Counted from the first letter of the stretch, positions 8,730 to 16,930 are shown. The stretch: 64,000 nt of DNA from Pectobacterium polonicum (GCF_005497185.1 NZ_RJTN01000006.1:1-64000); one strand, 5' to 3'. The notes: a model not told the origin generated them from the letters alone. Numbers and translations are program-made.

Positions 8730-9497
8730 TTAGTTATAATAATTTTCTATTTTTTTAAAATCAAAGTTGATTTTAATGGGTTCGTAGATAGAGCAATTGA
8801 TTATATCTGCAGATTCCAAGTCAAAAAGACATATATTATGGCCTTCAGCCAAAGCACTCTTATAGGCAATGCCATCGTATCCTTTTGATTTTATGAACTC
8901 TGAGATTATCTGAGTGGGGGCATATTCTGATTTCAAATCAGAAGTTTTTGTTGGTTTAGAAAAAGCGTTGTCGATATCTGACCAAACAGCCTTAGTGATC
9001 TCTTCTTGCGTTGGTTCTTGAGAATAAATATGAAGATTAATTTTCCCCTGTTCGACTGAAAAATCGAGCACTCTTAGATCTCTTGTCAACCTTAGTTGAG
9101 CTACTGATAAAATTGCTCCGAGCCAAGGACGCACCTCAGACATTGCGGTTTCTTTATCTGTGGCAACATACAAGCACGGGATTCCTTTTGAGTTAGCTCG
9201 CCCTTCCGCAGCACTATCTACTAGAGGCTTCATTCGAGCTTTCGGGAACGGAATTGGAAGGTCATCAATATATATATCCTCGCCAGTATTAGGATCGTTT
9301 TGATAATAAGACCTCCAATCGTGCCCATTCTGGGCACGCCAAAAAATAGAGCCTTTTTTTAAAAACCTTTCACGATTTCCGCAGGTATCAACAATGGAAT
9401 TGAGAAAGTCGTTAGATTCTTTGTCTAGTATGTAACGTTGCTTATTATCTACTGAGTATTTAAAATCCCAATAACTACGCCACGATTTAAAATTCAT
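8730..9497 (-). CDS. RES-domain protein (predicted NAD+ phosphorylase)
   Basis: A 255-aa protein with the RES fold used by toxins that degrade NAD+. The three family residues can be placed: Arg in FWRAQNG, Glu in YVATDKETAMSEVRPW and Ser in APTQIISEFIKSKGYDGIAYKSAL, followed by the usual GxNxCLF strand. It is longer than Xre/COG5654-paired RES toxins (about 150-160 aa), with an added N-terminal region of about 60 aa. The ATG at 9497 has AGG 6 nt upstream; an in-frame TTG lies seven codons earlier. No Xre/Xre-MbcA antitoxin is adjacent, so it may be a defence effector or a stand-alone toxin. The DNA is AT-rich compared with its neighbours, which suggests transfer. Confidence 0.78.
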   Translation of the reverse strand: MNFKSWRSYWDFKYSVDNKQRYILDKESNDFLNSIVDTCGNRERFLKKGSIFWRAQNGHDWRSYYQNDPNTGEDIYIDDLPIPFPKARMKPLVDSAAEGRANSKGIPCLYVATDKETAMSEVRPWLGAILSVAQLRLTRDLRVLDFSVEQGKINLHIYSQEPTQEEITKAVWSDIDNAFSKPTKTSDLKSEYAPTQIISEFIKSKGYDGIAYKSALAEGHNICLFDLESADIINCSIYEPIKINFDFKKIENYYN

Positions 9498-9826
9498 CTT
9501 TAACCTATTTAAATTCAAGGTAAATATCCATTTTTATTTTTCACTAAAAAAATAATGTAGATATCTCAGAGGTATTAATGTACAAATGTCATTGTAATCA
9601 ATGAGCTACGCTAATGAACCGATATTTATAACAGGATATTGCTGAGGCTTATCAATAATTATAACTATGGAAAGCATACAATTATTGGCGATACTTGTCT
9701 GGAAAAATAACCCGACAATTAATATTTTGAGTTTGATCAACCGAGGTAAAATATTCGTTTCTAGCATGAACTGACCACCAGACCAAACAACAGTTAGTAC
9801 ACTTTAATCTACCCCTATAACAACGG
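9498..9826. other. AT-rich spacer in accessory island
   Basis: About 330 bp of AT-rich sequence with no recognisable gene. It must carry the RES gene promoter. One overlapping minus-strand reading frame of 78 codons is Cys/Trp-rich and resembles no known family. Confidence 0.4.
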
Positions 9827-10012
9827 TCAATCTGTGGATTCATCTTTAGGCTGTTTGCGCTGGCGGCGTTTGATCTCACCTTGCATGGCCGAAACGATAA
9901 ATTGCCCCGTGCTTTCATCCGGCTCTTTTACTTTTTCCATTGCTTCAGCAACATCATGTGGAACTCTCGCCTCAAGCTTTCTTGATTTTGCGTTTACTGC
10001 TTTCGTTGCCAT
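9827..10012 (-). CDS. YlcI/YnfO-like small ribbon-helix-helix protein
   Basis: A 61-aa basic protein. KSRKLEARVPHDVAEAMEKV has the beta-strand plus amphipathic helix pattern of ribbon-helix-helix DNA binders and matches the YlcI/YnfO (DUF3950) prophage family as I recall it. The ATG at 10012 follows AGGA at 6-nt spacing; 17 further upstream codons are open but non-typical. Genes of this family occur in lambdoid and cryptic prophages. It is divergent from the Icd-like unit, so it may repress it; that is inference. Confidence 0.65.
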   Translation of the reverse strand: MATKAVNAKSRKLEARVPHDVAEAMEKVKEPDESTGQFIVSAMQGEIKRRQRKQPKDESTD

Positions 10013-10072
10013 GACTATTCCTAATGCTGGTTGGTGGCAGACAGTATACACAATAAAGCACAAAAAATAGCG

Positions 10073-10101
10073 TTGACGTGGCTGACACTTAATTTTATAG
10101 T
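10073..10101 (+). promoter_or_regulatory. promoter of the P4-like remnant
   Basis: TTGACG (10073-10078), a 17-bp spacer and TATAGT (10096-10101) form a good sigma-70 promoter pointing at the Icd-like gene about 100 bp downstream. Confidence 0.65.
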
Positions 10102-10110
10102 GGCTGACAC
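10078..10110. repeat. pair of 11-bp direct repeats over the promoter
   Basis: GTGGCTGACAC occurs at 10078-10088 and 10100-10110, exactly 22 bp apart (two helical turns). One copy is in the promoter spacer and one runs downstream from the -10. That is the layout of a cooperative repressor operator. Confidence 0.6.
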
Positions 10111-10141
10111 CTTGAGTGATTCAAGGTTAAAAATAGCGAAG

Positions 10142-10170
10142 CCCGCAGGTGCTACCAACACCTACGAGCC
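10142..10170 (+). ncRNA. possible P4-type immunity (CI-like) RNA hairpin
   Basis: GCAGGTG (10145-10151) pairs with CACCTAC (10159-10165), with one mismatch, in the leader ahead of the Icd-like gene. In P4-type elements a short untranslated immunity RNA is encoded in this position. The match is by position and shape only. Confidence 0.35.
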
Positions 10171-10200
10171 TCTAACCACAATGTTATTGGAGCTAACACT

Positions 10201-10389
10201 ATGGCTGATATCCAGTCTACCCAAACTCGCCCCGAATTTCAGTATCGCTTTCTTGCTTTGGGAACATCTTCCCAGCGTGTCGTTCATATTATCGCTACGA
10301 CCGAACGTCAGGCGCGGGAACATTCCCCTGATGGTCATGTCATGGTCTTCGCAGGCCGCCTGCCCATTCAGGAGGTGCACCATGTTTGA
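10201..10389 (+). CDS. Icd-like host cell division inhibitor family protein (P4-type remnant)
   Basis: A 62-aa protein resembling the P4-satellite Icd-like family. FQYRFLALGTSSQRVVHIIATTERQARE and HVMVFAGRLPIQEVHHV are the family's usual two blocks. In P4, icd overlaps the early region and blocks septation of the host; this copy may or may not be active. GGAG lies 8 nt before the ATG. Its stop overlaps the next gene by 8 nt. Confidence 0.7.
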   Translation: MADIQSTQTRPEFQYRFLALGTSSQRVVHIIATTERQAREHSPDGHVMVFAGRLPIQEVHHV

Positions 10390-10573
10390 TAACACGCCGT
10401 TAGAACCCGAAGAAGCGCTCGATCAGTGTCGTGCGCTGGCTTACGCTATTGTTGAATTGGACAACCCAGAGTCGAAAGAGATTTTAACGTTCGTGTTAGC
10501 AGAGCGGTTAGACAACCTGCACCGACTCTTTCATGCGTCGGAAACGGATCAACAAGAGGGTATGAGTCATTAA
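10382..10573 (+). CDS. small P4-like early protein, function unknown
   Basis: A 63-aa acidic helical protein (PLEPEEALDQCRALAYAIVE, then a leucine-rich helix). I do not recognise a function. Similar small genes directly follow icd-like genes in P4-type elements. An AGGAGG Shine-Dalgarno lies 7 nt before the ATG, inside the upstream gene, so the two are translationally coupled. After its stop the element breaks off within about 70 bp against the fis terminator. Confidence 0.6.
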   Translation: MFDNTPLEPEEALDQCRALAYAIVELDNPESKEILTFVLAERLDNLHRLFHASETDQQEGMSH

Positions 10574-10652
10574 CAACGAATTCCCCATCTCTCAGATTCC
10601 ACCGCTCAGCATGTCCACGCTAAAGCTGTTGCAGCCTAAATAAAAGGCAAAG

Positions 10653-10690
10653 AAAAAGGCGCTTAACCAAGAGGTAAAGCGCCTTTTTTC
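10653..10690 (-). terminator. fis terminator
   Basis: AAAAAGGCGCTT (10653-10664) pairs with AAGCGCCTTTTT (10677-10688). On the minus strand the stem is followed by CCTTTTTCTT. It has T runs on both sides and should stop transcription from either direction. Confidence 0.85.
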
Positions 10691-10710
10691 AAATGCTTAA
10701 CTGATTAGTA

Positions 10711-11007
10711 TCAGTTCATGCCGTATTTTTTCAATTTCTTACGCAGAGTACCGCGGTTGATGCCCATCATCAGGGCGGCGCGGGTTTGGTTACCGCGGGT
10801 GTATTGCATCACCATGTCCAACAGTGGCTGTTCAACTTCAGCCAATACCAGCTCATACAGGTCACTTACATCCTGACCGTTCAATTGAGCAAAATAGTTC
10901 TTCAGTGCCTGTTTAACCGAGTCGCGCAGGGGTTTTTGGGTTACCTGAGCCTGAGAGTTTACAGTGGAAACGGTCAGTACGTCAGAATTCACGCGTTGTT
11001 CGAACAT
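10711..11007 (-). CDS. fis: DNA-binding protein Fis
   Basis: A 98-aa nucleoid protein that bends DNA, activates rRNA promoters and controls its own operon. The C-terminal helix-turn-helix [20 protein letters not shown] and the N-terminal [20 protein letters not shown] region appear identical to E. coli Fis as remembered. It lies 23 nt after dusB, is cotranscribed with it, and is followed by a strong terminator. Confidence 0.98.
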
Positions 11008-11030
11008 AGTTCTGTCAGCTCTTTTTCTGT

Positions 11031-11996
11031 TTACGCAAGATTTTCAAAATATGCCTTCAACGCCTCCAGCTGCTCGCTGGCATCCTCAATGGCGTTGAAT
11101 GTGCGCCTAAACTGGTCGTTTGGGGCATGCTCCTGGAGATACCAGGATACGTGCTTACGAGCGATACGAAATCCCTTGCCTGGACCATAAAAGTCGTGCA
11201 ATTCCCGTATGTGCTCGATCAACAAGCGCTTAACCTCTGCCAATGGCATCGGTGCCAGCAACTCCCCTGTGTCCAGATAATGCTGGATTTCCCGAAAGAT
11301 CCAGGGTCTTCCCTGAGCGGCTCGTCCTATCATCAGGGCGTCAGCCCCAGTGTAGTCAAGAACCGCTCTGGCTTTATGCGGGTCTGTAATGTCGCCATTC
11401 GCAATAATAGGAATGGAAACGGCCTGCTTAACTGCCCGAATGCTGTCGTATTCGGCGAAACCATTGAACAAGCACGCACGCGTGCGTCCGTGAATGGTTA
11501 ACGCCTGAATCCCACAGTCTTCAGCCAATTTGGCAATTTCTACACAGTTGCGGTGCTCTGGTGCCCAACCGGTTCGGATTTTCAGTGTCACCGGTACGTC
11601 TACCGCTTTCACTACCGTAGAGAGGATTTGTTTGACCAAATCCGGATACTGCAACAATGCAGATCCTGCCATCTTGCGGTTCACCTTCTTCGCGGGGCAG
11701 CCCATATTGATGTCGATGATCTGTGCGCCGGAATCAGCGTTGATTCTCGCTGCCGCCGCCATCTCATCGGGGTCACAACCGGCAATCTGCACGGCTCTGA
11801 TACCCGGTTCATCGCTATGTACCATTCGCAAACGCGACTTGTCTGAACGCCACACTTCCGGGTTGGAAGAAAGCATTTCAGACACGGTCATTCCAGCGCC
11901 CATCGCATGACAGAGTGCTCTAAATGGGCGATCGCTAATACCAGCCATTGGGGCTGCTATCAAGCGATTACTAAGCTGAAATTGTCCAATGTGCAT
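11031..11996 (-). CDS. dusB: tRNA-dihydrouridine synthase B
   Basis: A 321-aa flavoprotein that reduces uridine to dihydrouridine in the tRNA D-loop. The N-terminal TIM barrel binds [18 protein letters not shown] at the start, then [20 protein letters not shown] with the catalytic Cys, and [17 protein letters not shown]. The C-terminal helical tRNA-binding domain follows. The start [12 protein letters not shown] at 11996 gives the E. coli length; ten upstream codons are open but overlap the leader. It is first in the dusB-fis operon. Confidence 0.96.
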
Positions 11997-12034
11997 AGAC
12001 AAAAATTGACCATACTGTGCCTGCAAGGGCGCGT

Positions 12035-12063
12035 ATATTACGCATTTTTTACGTCAGATGAAA
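12035..12063 (-). promoter_or_regulatory. dusB-fis promoter
   Basis: On the minus strand, TTTCAT (12058-12063), a 17-bp spacer and TAATAT (12035-12040) are followed by a GC-rich start region. This is the stringently and growth-rate controlled fis promoter. The segment matches the E. coli one almost base for base from memory. Confidence 0.9.
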
Positions 12064-12078
12064 GGCCAAACTTTGACC
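12064..12078 (-). promoter_or_regulatory. Fis binding site at the fis promoter
   Basis: GGTCAAAGTTTGGCC fits the Fis consensus G-N-T-Y-A-A-W-W-W-T-T-R-A-N-C closely and abuts the -35. In E. coli this position (site II) mediates autorepression. Confidence 0.8.
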
Positions 12079-12312
12079 AATTTACGGCTATCGATCAATG
12101 AAAATGCACTTCATAAAGTTGTATAAAAATATTATTCATATTTAACAGTTAGTTATATTTTTGTGTCGATTTTTTGTTCTAGGAAATAATCATCTGTTTA
12201 CAGAATTTTATCTGCAAGCGCGGTCATTTTTAGTGGAGATACAGCAGGCTATCAATGCTTTATCAGTGAAATACGTTGGTTAATGCGGCAAAAAAGGGTA
12301 CCGATTTACCTG

Positions 12313-12342
12313 AGGCTGGCCGACAGACCGTCTGACCAGCCT
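12313..12342 (-). terminator. hairpin after the carbonic anhydrase gene
   Basis: AGGCTGG (12313-12319) pairs with CCAGCCT (12336-12342), 11 nt past the stop codon. The U-rich tract on the minus strand comes only about 15 nt later, so termination efficiency is uncertain. The rest of the gap up to dusB (12079-12312) is AT-rich and otherwise unassigned. Confidence 0.5.
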
Positions 12343-12353
12343 TGCGAAGTGGC

Positions 12354-13088
12354 TTAATGGATGATGATTCGGCCATTAAGCGGCTGTGTAGGCCGGTTAT
12401 TAGCGTGATGCATGACCGAGCGGAACTGGTTTATTTGTTCAGCAGAGGCGGTGACGGGGTGATCCAGCACGAGCCAGCGAATGCCTTCCGAACACGGTGG
12501 CGTGGTGAGCGACCCACTAAACCGATAGTAGTTTAATGACGTCGGTAACAGGCTCTGAATCGCGATTGGCGTGCGCACGTCCTCTGCCTGATTAACCTGA
12601 GCCGGAATCTGCTGCCATGTCGTGGCTAGCGGCAGATTGGCTTCTCCTTCCTGAAACATCAGCGCGATAACGGTAAGTGCGCCAGCCGCGTCTTTATAGA
12701 CAAAATGGCCTTCTAGCGGAAACTGCTTACCATCGATTTCATTCTCGCTCGGTGCGTGAAAGTGAAACTGCTGTAAGGTGAATGTCTCGTTATCCAATAC
12801 CAGCGTATTCCCCGGGCCAACGTTAACCTGGACGGTATGCCCGTTGTTGATAATTTGCTGTGTCCCGGGCAGGAAAGCCAGCTGTAAGGGGTCGTGTTGA
12901 GCGTTCAAAGCCTGGCGGATATTGATGGGAGATTGGTTTTTACCGGTTTCACATAGCGAGAAGTCTGGAGACAGCTTTCCCCAGTGTGCGGGATCGCCAT
13001 TGCCTTCGTAGCCCCAGTGCACCGGATCGGCCGCCAAGGCGGAAGAGCAGGCGGATAGCATCAATACGATAGAGAGTTTACCTTTCAT
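12354..13088 (-). CDS. cah: alpha-class carbonic anhydrase, periplasmic
   Basis: A 244-aa zinc enzyme interconverting CO2 and bicarbonate. The Sec signal peptide (MKGKLSIVLMLSACSSALAA) directs it to the periplasm. The three zinc-binding His are in LQQFHFHAPSENE and LEGHFVYKD. GKNQSPINI and the substrate-pocket segment LTTPPCSEGIRWLV are also present. It sits between prmA and dusB, which adjoin in E. coli. No cofactor or transport partner is nearby. Confidence 0.95.
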   Translation of the reverse strand: MKGKLSIVLMLSACSSALAADPVHWGYEGNGDPAHWGKLSPDFSLCETGKNQSPINIRQALNAQHDPLQLAFLPGTQQIINNGHTVQVNVGPGNTLVLDNETFTLQQFHFHAPSENEIDGKQFPLEGHFVYKDAAGALTVIALMFQEGEANLPLATTWQQIPAQVNQAEDVRTPIAIQSLLPTSLNYYRFSGSLTTPPCSEGIRWLVLDHPVTASAEQINQFRSVMHHANNRPTQPLNGRIIIH

Positions 13089-13217
13089 TTTTCATCCCTT
13101 GAAAATAATGATATGGCATCGTTGAGCGCCGGGCGCAGGTGACGTCCAGTCGCTTGCCGAGCGGCATCATACGCCAGTTTATTGGGATCAATCGTGAGAT
13201 ATAGCAAGAAGAAAGGT

Positions 13218-13242
13218 GCCCACCGTTGCACATACGGTGGGC
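13218..13242 (-). terminator. prmA operon terminator
   Basis: GCCCACCGT (13218-13226) pairs with ACGGTGGGC (13234-13242). On the minus strand it is followed by the pyrimidine-rich ACCTTTCTTCTT. It closes the yhdT-panF-prmA unit. Confidence 0.75.
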
Positions 13243-13263
13243 GGGACTAGCGGGGTAATGTTA

Positions 13264-14151
13264 TTACGATGCGCGGCGTTGACCGGTAATGCGGCACCAC
13301 TCTTCGCGTTCAGCTACTGGATCGAGCGTGAACTTGTCTGCGTACGCTTCTGCGACGCCTTCAGCTTGCGTGGCCAGCACGCCGGACAGGCCGAGGTGAC
13401 CGCCCGCTTTTGGCAGATCGCTAATCAGCGGTGCCAGTTCGCGCAGCGGGCCAGCAAGAATGTTGGCAACGACGACATCGGCAGACAGGTTAGCAGGTTG
13501 GTCTTTCGGCAGATAAAGCTCAAGACGCTCGGAAACACCGTTGCGCTGTGCGTTGTCGCGGCTGGCCTGAATCGCCTGCGGATCGATATCAATACCGATA
13601 GCGCGTGCTGCACCCAGTTTCAAGGCGGCAATCGCCAGAATGCCGGAACCGCAGCCAAAATCGATGATGGTTTTCCCTTCCAGATCCAGCCCATCGAGCC
13701 ATTGCAGGCACAGTGCGGTTGTTGGATGGGTGCCAGTGCCGAACGCCAGACCGGGGTCGAGCATGACGTTGACGGCAGTCGGGTCAGGAATGTCACGCCA
13801 GCTTGGGCAAATCCACAGACGTTTGCCGAACTGCATCGGGTGGAAGTTATCCATCCACTCGCGTTCCCAGTCTTTGTCTTCCAACTGCTCGATCTTGTGT
13901 TTAAAACCCGCGCCCAGCAGCGGTTCTTGCTCCAGTATCGCGATAACCGCGTTCATATCGGTTTCGGCATCGTACAGCGCAATCGCGTCAGTATCGCCCC
14001 ACAGGCGGGTCTCGCCCGGCAGCGGCTCAAAGACCGGGGTATCGTGCGTATCCTGAAACGTAACGGATACCGCACCGCTTTCCATCATGACGTCACCCAG
14101 TTGTTCTGCAACCTTTCCTGAGGTGTTTATTTTCAGTTGAATCCACGGCAT
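13264..14151 (-). CDS. prmA: ribosomal protein L11 methyltransferase
   Basis: A 295-aa SAM-dependent enzyme that trimethylates ribosomal protein L11 at several sites. The N-terminal substrate-recognition domain starts [10 protein letters not shown]. The Rossmann domain carries the SAM motif [21 protein letters not shown] and [12 protein letters not shown] (the NIL/NPPY-equivalent loop). Length is as in E. coli. It follows panF by 17 nt, the conserved panF-prmA operon. Confidence 0.97.
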   Translation of the reverse strand: MPWIQLKINTSGKVAEQLGDVMMESGAVSVTFQDTHDTPVFEPLPGETRLWGDTDAIALYDAETDMNAVIAILEQEPLLGAGFKHKIEQLEDKDWEREWMDNFHPMQFGKRLWICPSWRDIPDPTAVNVMLDPGLAFGTGTHPTTALCLQWLDGLDLEGKTIIDFGCGSGILAIAALKLGAARAIGIDIDPQAIQASRDNAQRNGVSERLELYLPKDQPANLSADVVVANILAGPLRELAPLISDLPKAGGHLGLSGVLATQAEGVAEAYADKFTLDPVAEREEWCRITGQRRAS

Positions 14152-14168
14152 AGCAGTCTCTATTACAT

Positions 14169-15620
14169 TTAAAGTGAAGATGAAGCGGCAACCGGCGCTG
14201 GTGGATTATGACCAAAGCGGTTGCCAATAATAAACGCCATCAGGCTGAGTAACAGCGATGGCACAATCGGGTGATATCCAGCCAGCTGAAGATTGAAGCT
14301 AGCCAGTAAGGTATAGCAAATCGCCCCGGTGAACATGGCGCTAAGCGCGCCTGCGGCATTCGCGCGTTCCCAATACAGGCCCAGTACCAGCGGCCACAGG
14401 AACACCGCTTCCAGCCCGCCAAACGCCAGCAGATTCAGCCAGATGATCATATCCGGTGGCCGTAAGGAGGCCAGCAGCACCAGCAGACCCAGCAGCAGGG
14501 TGGTCATGCTGGACAGGATCTTGATGCGGCGTTCGTTATGGATCTGCTGCGGGCGCACGCTGAGATAGAGATCTTTGATGATCGTGGCGGAGGCCTGAAG
14601 TAAATGCGCATTAATGTTGGACATGATAGCGGCCATTGGTGCAGCGAGAAAGATCCCTGCGGCCAGCGGCGGTAATACGGTGACCATCAGCGCCGGTAAC
14701 ACTTGATCGGGGATCGTCAGATTTGGCATCACGGCGCGGCCAAGCGCACCAGCCAGATGCATGCCGAGCATCAGAATGCCGATGACGATGGTGCCGATGA
14801 TAATTCCACGGTGCAGCGCTTTGCTGTCACGATAAGAGATACAGCGCACTGCGGTGTTCGGCAAGCCGATGACGCCGAAGCAGACCAGCACCCAGAATGA
14901 AGCCATAAACGGCATCGACAGAATACCGTTGCTGCCCTGCGGCGACACCAGCATCGGGTCAATCTGTTGCAGTTTATCCACCGCGCTGTGCAGGCCGCCT
15001 GCGGCATAGATCACGCCGACCAGCAGGATGACGGTGCCGATCAGCATCACGATGCCCTGCATCGCATCATTAAGCACGCTGGCGCGGAAGCCGCCAAACG
15101 TGGTGTACAGCGCGATAGTGACGCCGAAAATCAGTAGGCCGATGTCATAAGGGATGTTCGCTGCGGTTTCCAGCAGACGCGCGCCACCAATGAACTGCAC
15201 GGCCATGGCGCCGATAAACGCGACCAGCAGGCTGATGCTGGCGAACCATACCAGTAGCGGGCTGTTGTAGCGCGCGTACAGCATGTCGTTCAACGTGATG
15301 GCGTTGTAACGCCGCGCCAGAATGGCGAACTTTTTCCCCAGAATCCCGAGCGACAGCAGCATGGTAGGGAGCTGAATCATCGAAAGCAGCACCCAGCCCA
15401 GCCCGTATTTATACGCCGCACCCGGCCCGCCGATAAAAGAGCTGGCGCTGACGTAAGTGCCGATGAGCGTCATCGCCAGGACAAACCCGCCCATTGAGCG
15501 GCCGCCGAGGAAATACTCGTTAAGAAAGTTACCCGCCTGACGGCGACGGTACGCATAGACCGACAGCCCGAAGACCAGCAGCAGGTAGCCAATCAGCGGC
15601 AATAAAATTTCAATTTGCAT
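14169..15620 (-). CDS. panF: sodium/pantothenate symporter
   Basis: A 483-aa inner-membrane symporter of the SSS family that imports pantothenate with Na+ for CoA synthesis. About 12-13 hydrophobic segments are seen. The SSS signature region reads [21 protein letters not shown], and the early [20 protein letters not shown] is typical. The ATG at 15620 gives the E. coli length and has GGAG 7 nt upstream; a GTG two codons earlier is possible. It overlaps the end of yhdT by 11 nt, implying coupling. Confidence 0.96.
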   Translation of the reverse strand: MQIEILLPLIGYLLLVFGLSVYAYRRRQAGNFLNEYFLGGRSMGGFVLAMTLIGTYVSASSFIGGPGAAYKYGLGWVLLSMIQLPTMLLSLGILGKKFAILARRYNAITLNDMLYARYNSPLLVWFASISLLVAFIGAMAVQFIGGARLLETAANIPYDIGLLIFGVTIALYTTFGGFRASVLNDAMQGIVMLIGTVILLVGVIYAAGGLHSAVDKLQQIDPMLVSPQGSNGILSMPFMASFWVLVCFGVIGLPNTAVRCISYRDSKALHRGIIIGTIVIGILMLGMHLAGALGRAVMPNLTIPDQVLPALMVTVLPPLAAGIFLAAPMAAIMSNINAHLLQASATIIKDLYLSVRPQQIHNERRIKILSSMTTLLLGLLVLLASLRPPDMIIWLNLLAFGGLEAVFLWPLVLGLYWERANAAGALSAMFTGAICYTLLASFNLQLAGYHPIVPSLLLSLMAFIIGNRFGHNPPAPVAASSSL

Positions 15621-15852
15621 CGTCACTCTCCAGTGAGATATCGCGGAAAATAACGCGCACCATCAGCCAGCACAGCAGCGTAAACACTAGCGGCAGCAGC
15701 AGGCAGGCCATCTCAAACCAGTGTGGAAGGCCGGTGATCCCTTGTGTGTTGTCAGGCAAATAGGCGGCAAGCACCCAGGCCACTAAATAAACCAGCGTCA
15801 GGCCGAAAGCCCAGCGGGCCTCTTTGTGCGCCTGAGGAAAGCGTGTATCCAT
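15610..15852 (-). CDS. yhdT: YhdT family membrane protein (DUF997)
   Basis: An 80-aa protein with two hydrophobic segments (GLTLVYLVAWVLAAYL and MACLLLPLVFTLLCWLMVRV), matching E. coli YhdT in length and ends. The start at 15852 follows GGAG; 11 upstream codons are open. It is always found before panF and is thought to be a small companion subunit, by analogy to the small subunits of some SSS symporters. That role is not proven. Confidence 0.92.
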   Translation of the reverse strand: MDTRFPQAHKEARWAFGLTLVYLVAWVLAAYLPDNTQGITGLPHWFEMACLLLPLVFTLLCWLMVRVIFRDISLESDDAN

Positions 15853-16211
15853 GTTCTTCTCCACCGTAAATGGGAGGATTGGCATCGTTATGAACGTCGT
15901 GATGACGAAAGCGGGAATTTTACGGCATGTGGGCCAATTGACTAGTAAGAATTGCGCTATCAGCGTAAAAGCCAGCCGTGGGGTTATCCCGATCGTGTAA
16001 GGAGCGAGATACCGGGGCTACCATTGGGGATAAAAAGAGGGGTTAGCAGCGTGTTGCCTTACCCATGTTATTTCGGTTTTTTGAGTAAAAGATCAGAGCG
16101 GAAATAGAAGATATTTCTCCAGGAAATAATACCAAGTGAGTATGTTTATTTATTGATATTGAGGTAATTGGCTAATGATGGAAGTAGCATCGCATAATTC
16201 TCTCAGAGGAA
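15853..16211. other. divergent spacer between yhdT and the Mop gene
   Basis: Holds the minus-strand yhdT promoter and the plus-strand promoter for the Mop gene; I cannot assign either exactly. No gene or known site was recognised here. In E. coli accC would sit here directly upstream of yhdT. Confidence 0.4.
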
Positions 16212-16340
16212 AGCCTACTATGAGGCTATTATTTACCGTCTGCTATTCCAGTGCGGAATAGTGGCGGTGCGGAAGGAAAGTAATAATAGCGGCAGACGGC
16301 TGATATTGCCGAGCGACTTATGTCTCGGCGGAGGTAAATG
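16212..16340 (+). promoter_or_regulatory. structured leader upstream of the Mop gene
   Basis: Four nested or consecutive stems are visible. They are AGCCT/AGGCT (16212-16227), a long-range stem CCGTCTGC/GCAGACGG (16236-16243 with 16292-16299) enclosing CTATTCC/GGAATAG (16243-16261), and GCCGAG/CTCGGC (16308-16329). GGAGG (16330-16334) directly abuts the last stem and precedes an in-frame ATG at 16338. This has the layout of a cis-acting RNA switch. Molybdenum cofactor riboswitches are a candidate class, but I cannot match the consensus from memory. Confidence 0.5.
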
Positions 16341-16427
16341 CCAGATCTTCATCGTGTCGTCATCTCCCGCTGCCAGTGTTATTTCGTGTCTATTGTCTGT
16401 ATTAAAGATGAATCCAAAGGAGTCGTT

Positions 16428-16856
16428 ATGTCAGTTTCAGCAAGAAATCAGCTTTCGGGTGTTGTGTCTTCCATTGTTGAGGGTGCGGTAAACAATGAAG
16501 TCGCATTGACTCTGGAAAGTGGGGATAAGTTAACGACAGTTATTACACGAACCAGCTGTGATTCAATGGAATTGGCTGTCGGCAAGCCGGCCATTGCGCT
16601 GGTGAAAGCCCCTTGGGTCATTCTGGCATCGGCGGAATGTGGTTTGAATTTTTCTGCCCGCAATCAGTTTCACGGCAAAGTGAGTACCGTGGCTAAAGGT
16701 GCCGTAAACTCGACGGTGCAACTGGTTACCGCGGGTGGGTTGACGCTGACCTCAACCGTGACCAATGAAAGCCTGGAAGAGATGAACATTGATGTGGGCA
16801 GCGAATTAATCGCTCTGCTTAAGGCTTCCAGTATTATTCTGGCTACCCGCAAATAA
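16428..16856 (+). CDS. tandem Mop-domain molybdate-binding protein (molbindin)
   Basis: A 142-aa protein made of two Mop/TOBE repeats. Each begins SARNQ (SARNQLSGVV near residue 4, FSARNQFHGKV near residue 73) and ends with a VILA/IILAT strand. Such di-Mop proteins (ModG type) bind and store molybdate or tungstate in the cytoplasm. The ATG at 16428 has AAGGAG upstream. A 30-codon in-frame N-terminal extension to 16338 also has a Shine-Dalgarno but no Mop homology. It stands at the head of the plus-strand metal cluster, with its own terminator. Confidence 0.88.
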   Translation: MSVSARNQLSGVVSSIVEGAVNNEVALTLESGDKLTTVITRTSCDSMELAVGKPAIALVKAPWVILASAECGLNFSARNQFHGKVSTVAKGAVNSTVQLVTAGGLTLTSTVTNESLEEMNIDVGSELIALLKASSIILATRK

Positions 16857-16889
16857 TTGCCGATTGCTTTAGCAAATCATTGCGCTTTC

Positions 16890-16930
16890 AGCCGATAAAC
16901 TACCAACAGGTACGGGTTTATCGGCTTATT
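16890..16930 (+). terminator. terminator after the Mop gene
   Basis: AGCCGATAAAC (16890-16900) pairs perfectly with GTTTATCGGCT (16916-16926) and is followed by TATTATTG. The T run is weak but the stem is strong. It separates the Mop gene from the transport operon. Confidence 0.7.

Noticed and set aside
9682-9918. Cys/Trp-rich 78-codon minus-strand frame
   Set aside because: Overlaps the better-supported YlcI/YnfO-like gene, has no clear ribosome site, and no recognised motif.
10574-10645. Short open stretch after the second P4-like gene (reading VINNEFPISQIPPLSMSTLK)
   Set aside because: No start codon with a ribosome site; it may be the stump of a further phage gene, but too short to call.
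13216-14121. 301-codon plus-strand frame opposite prmA
   Set aside because: Mirror of the real prmA reading frame; no family resemblance and composition typical of antisense frames in GC-rich genes.
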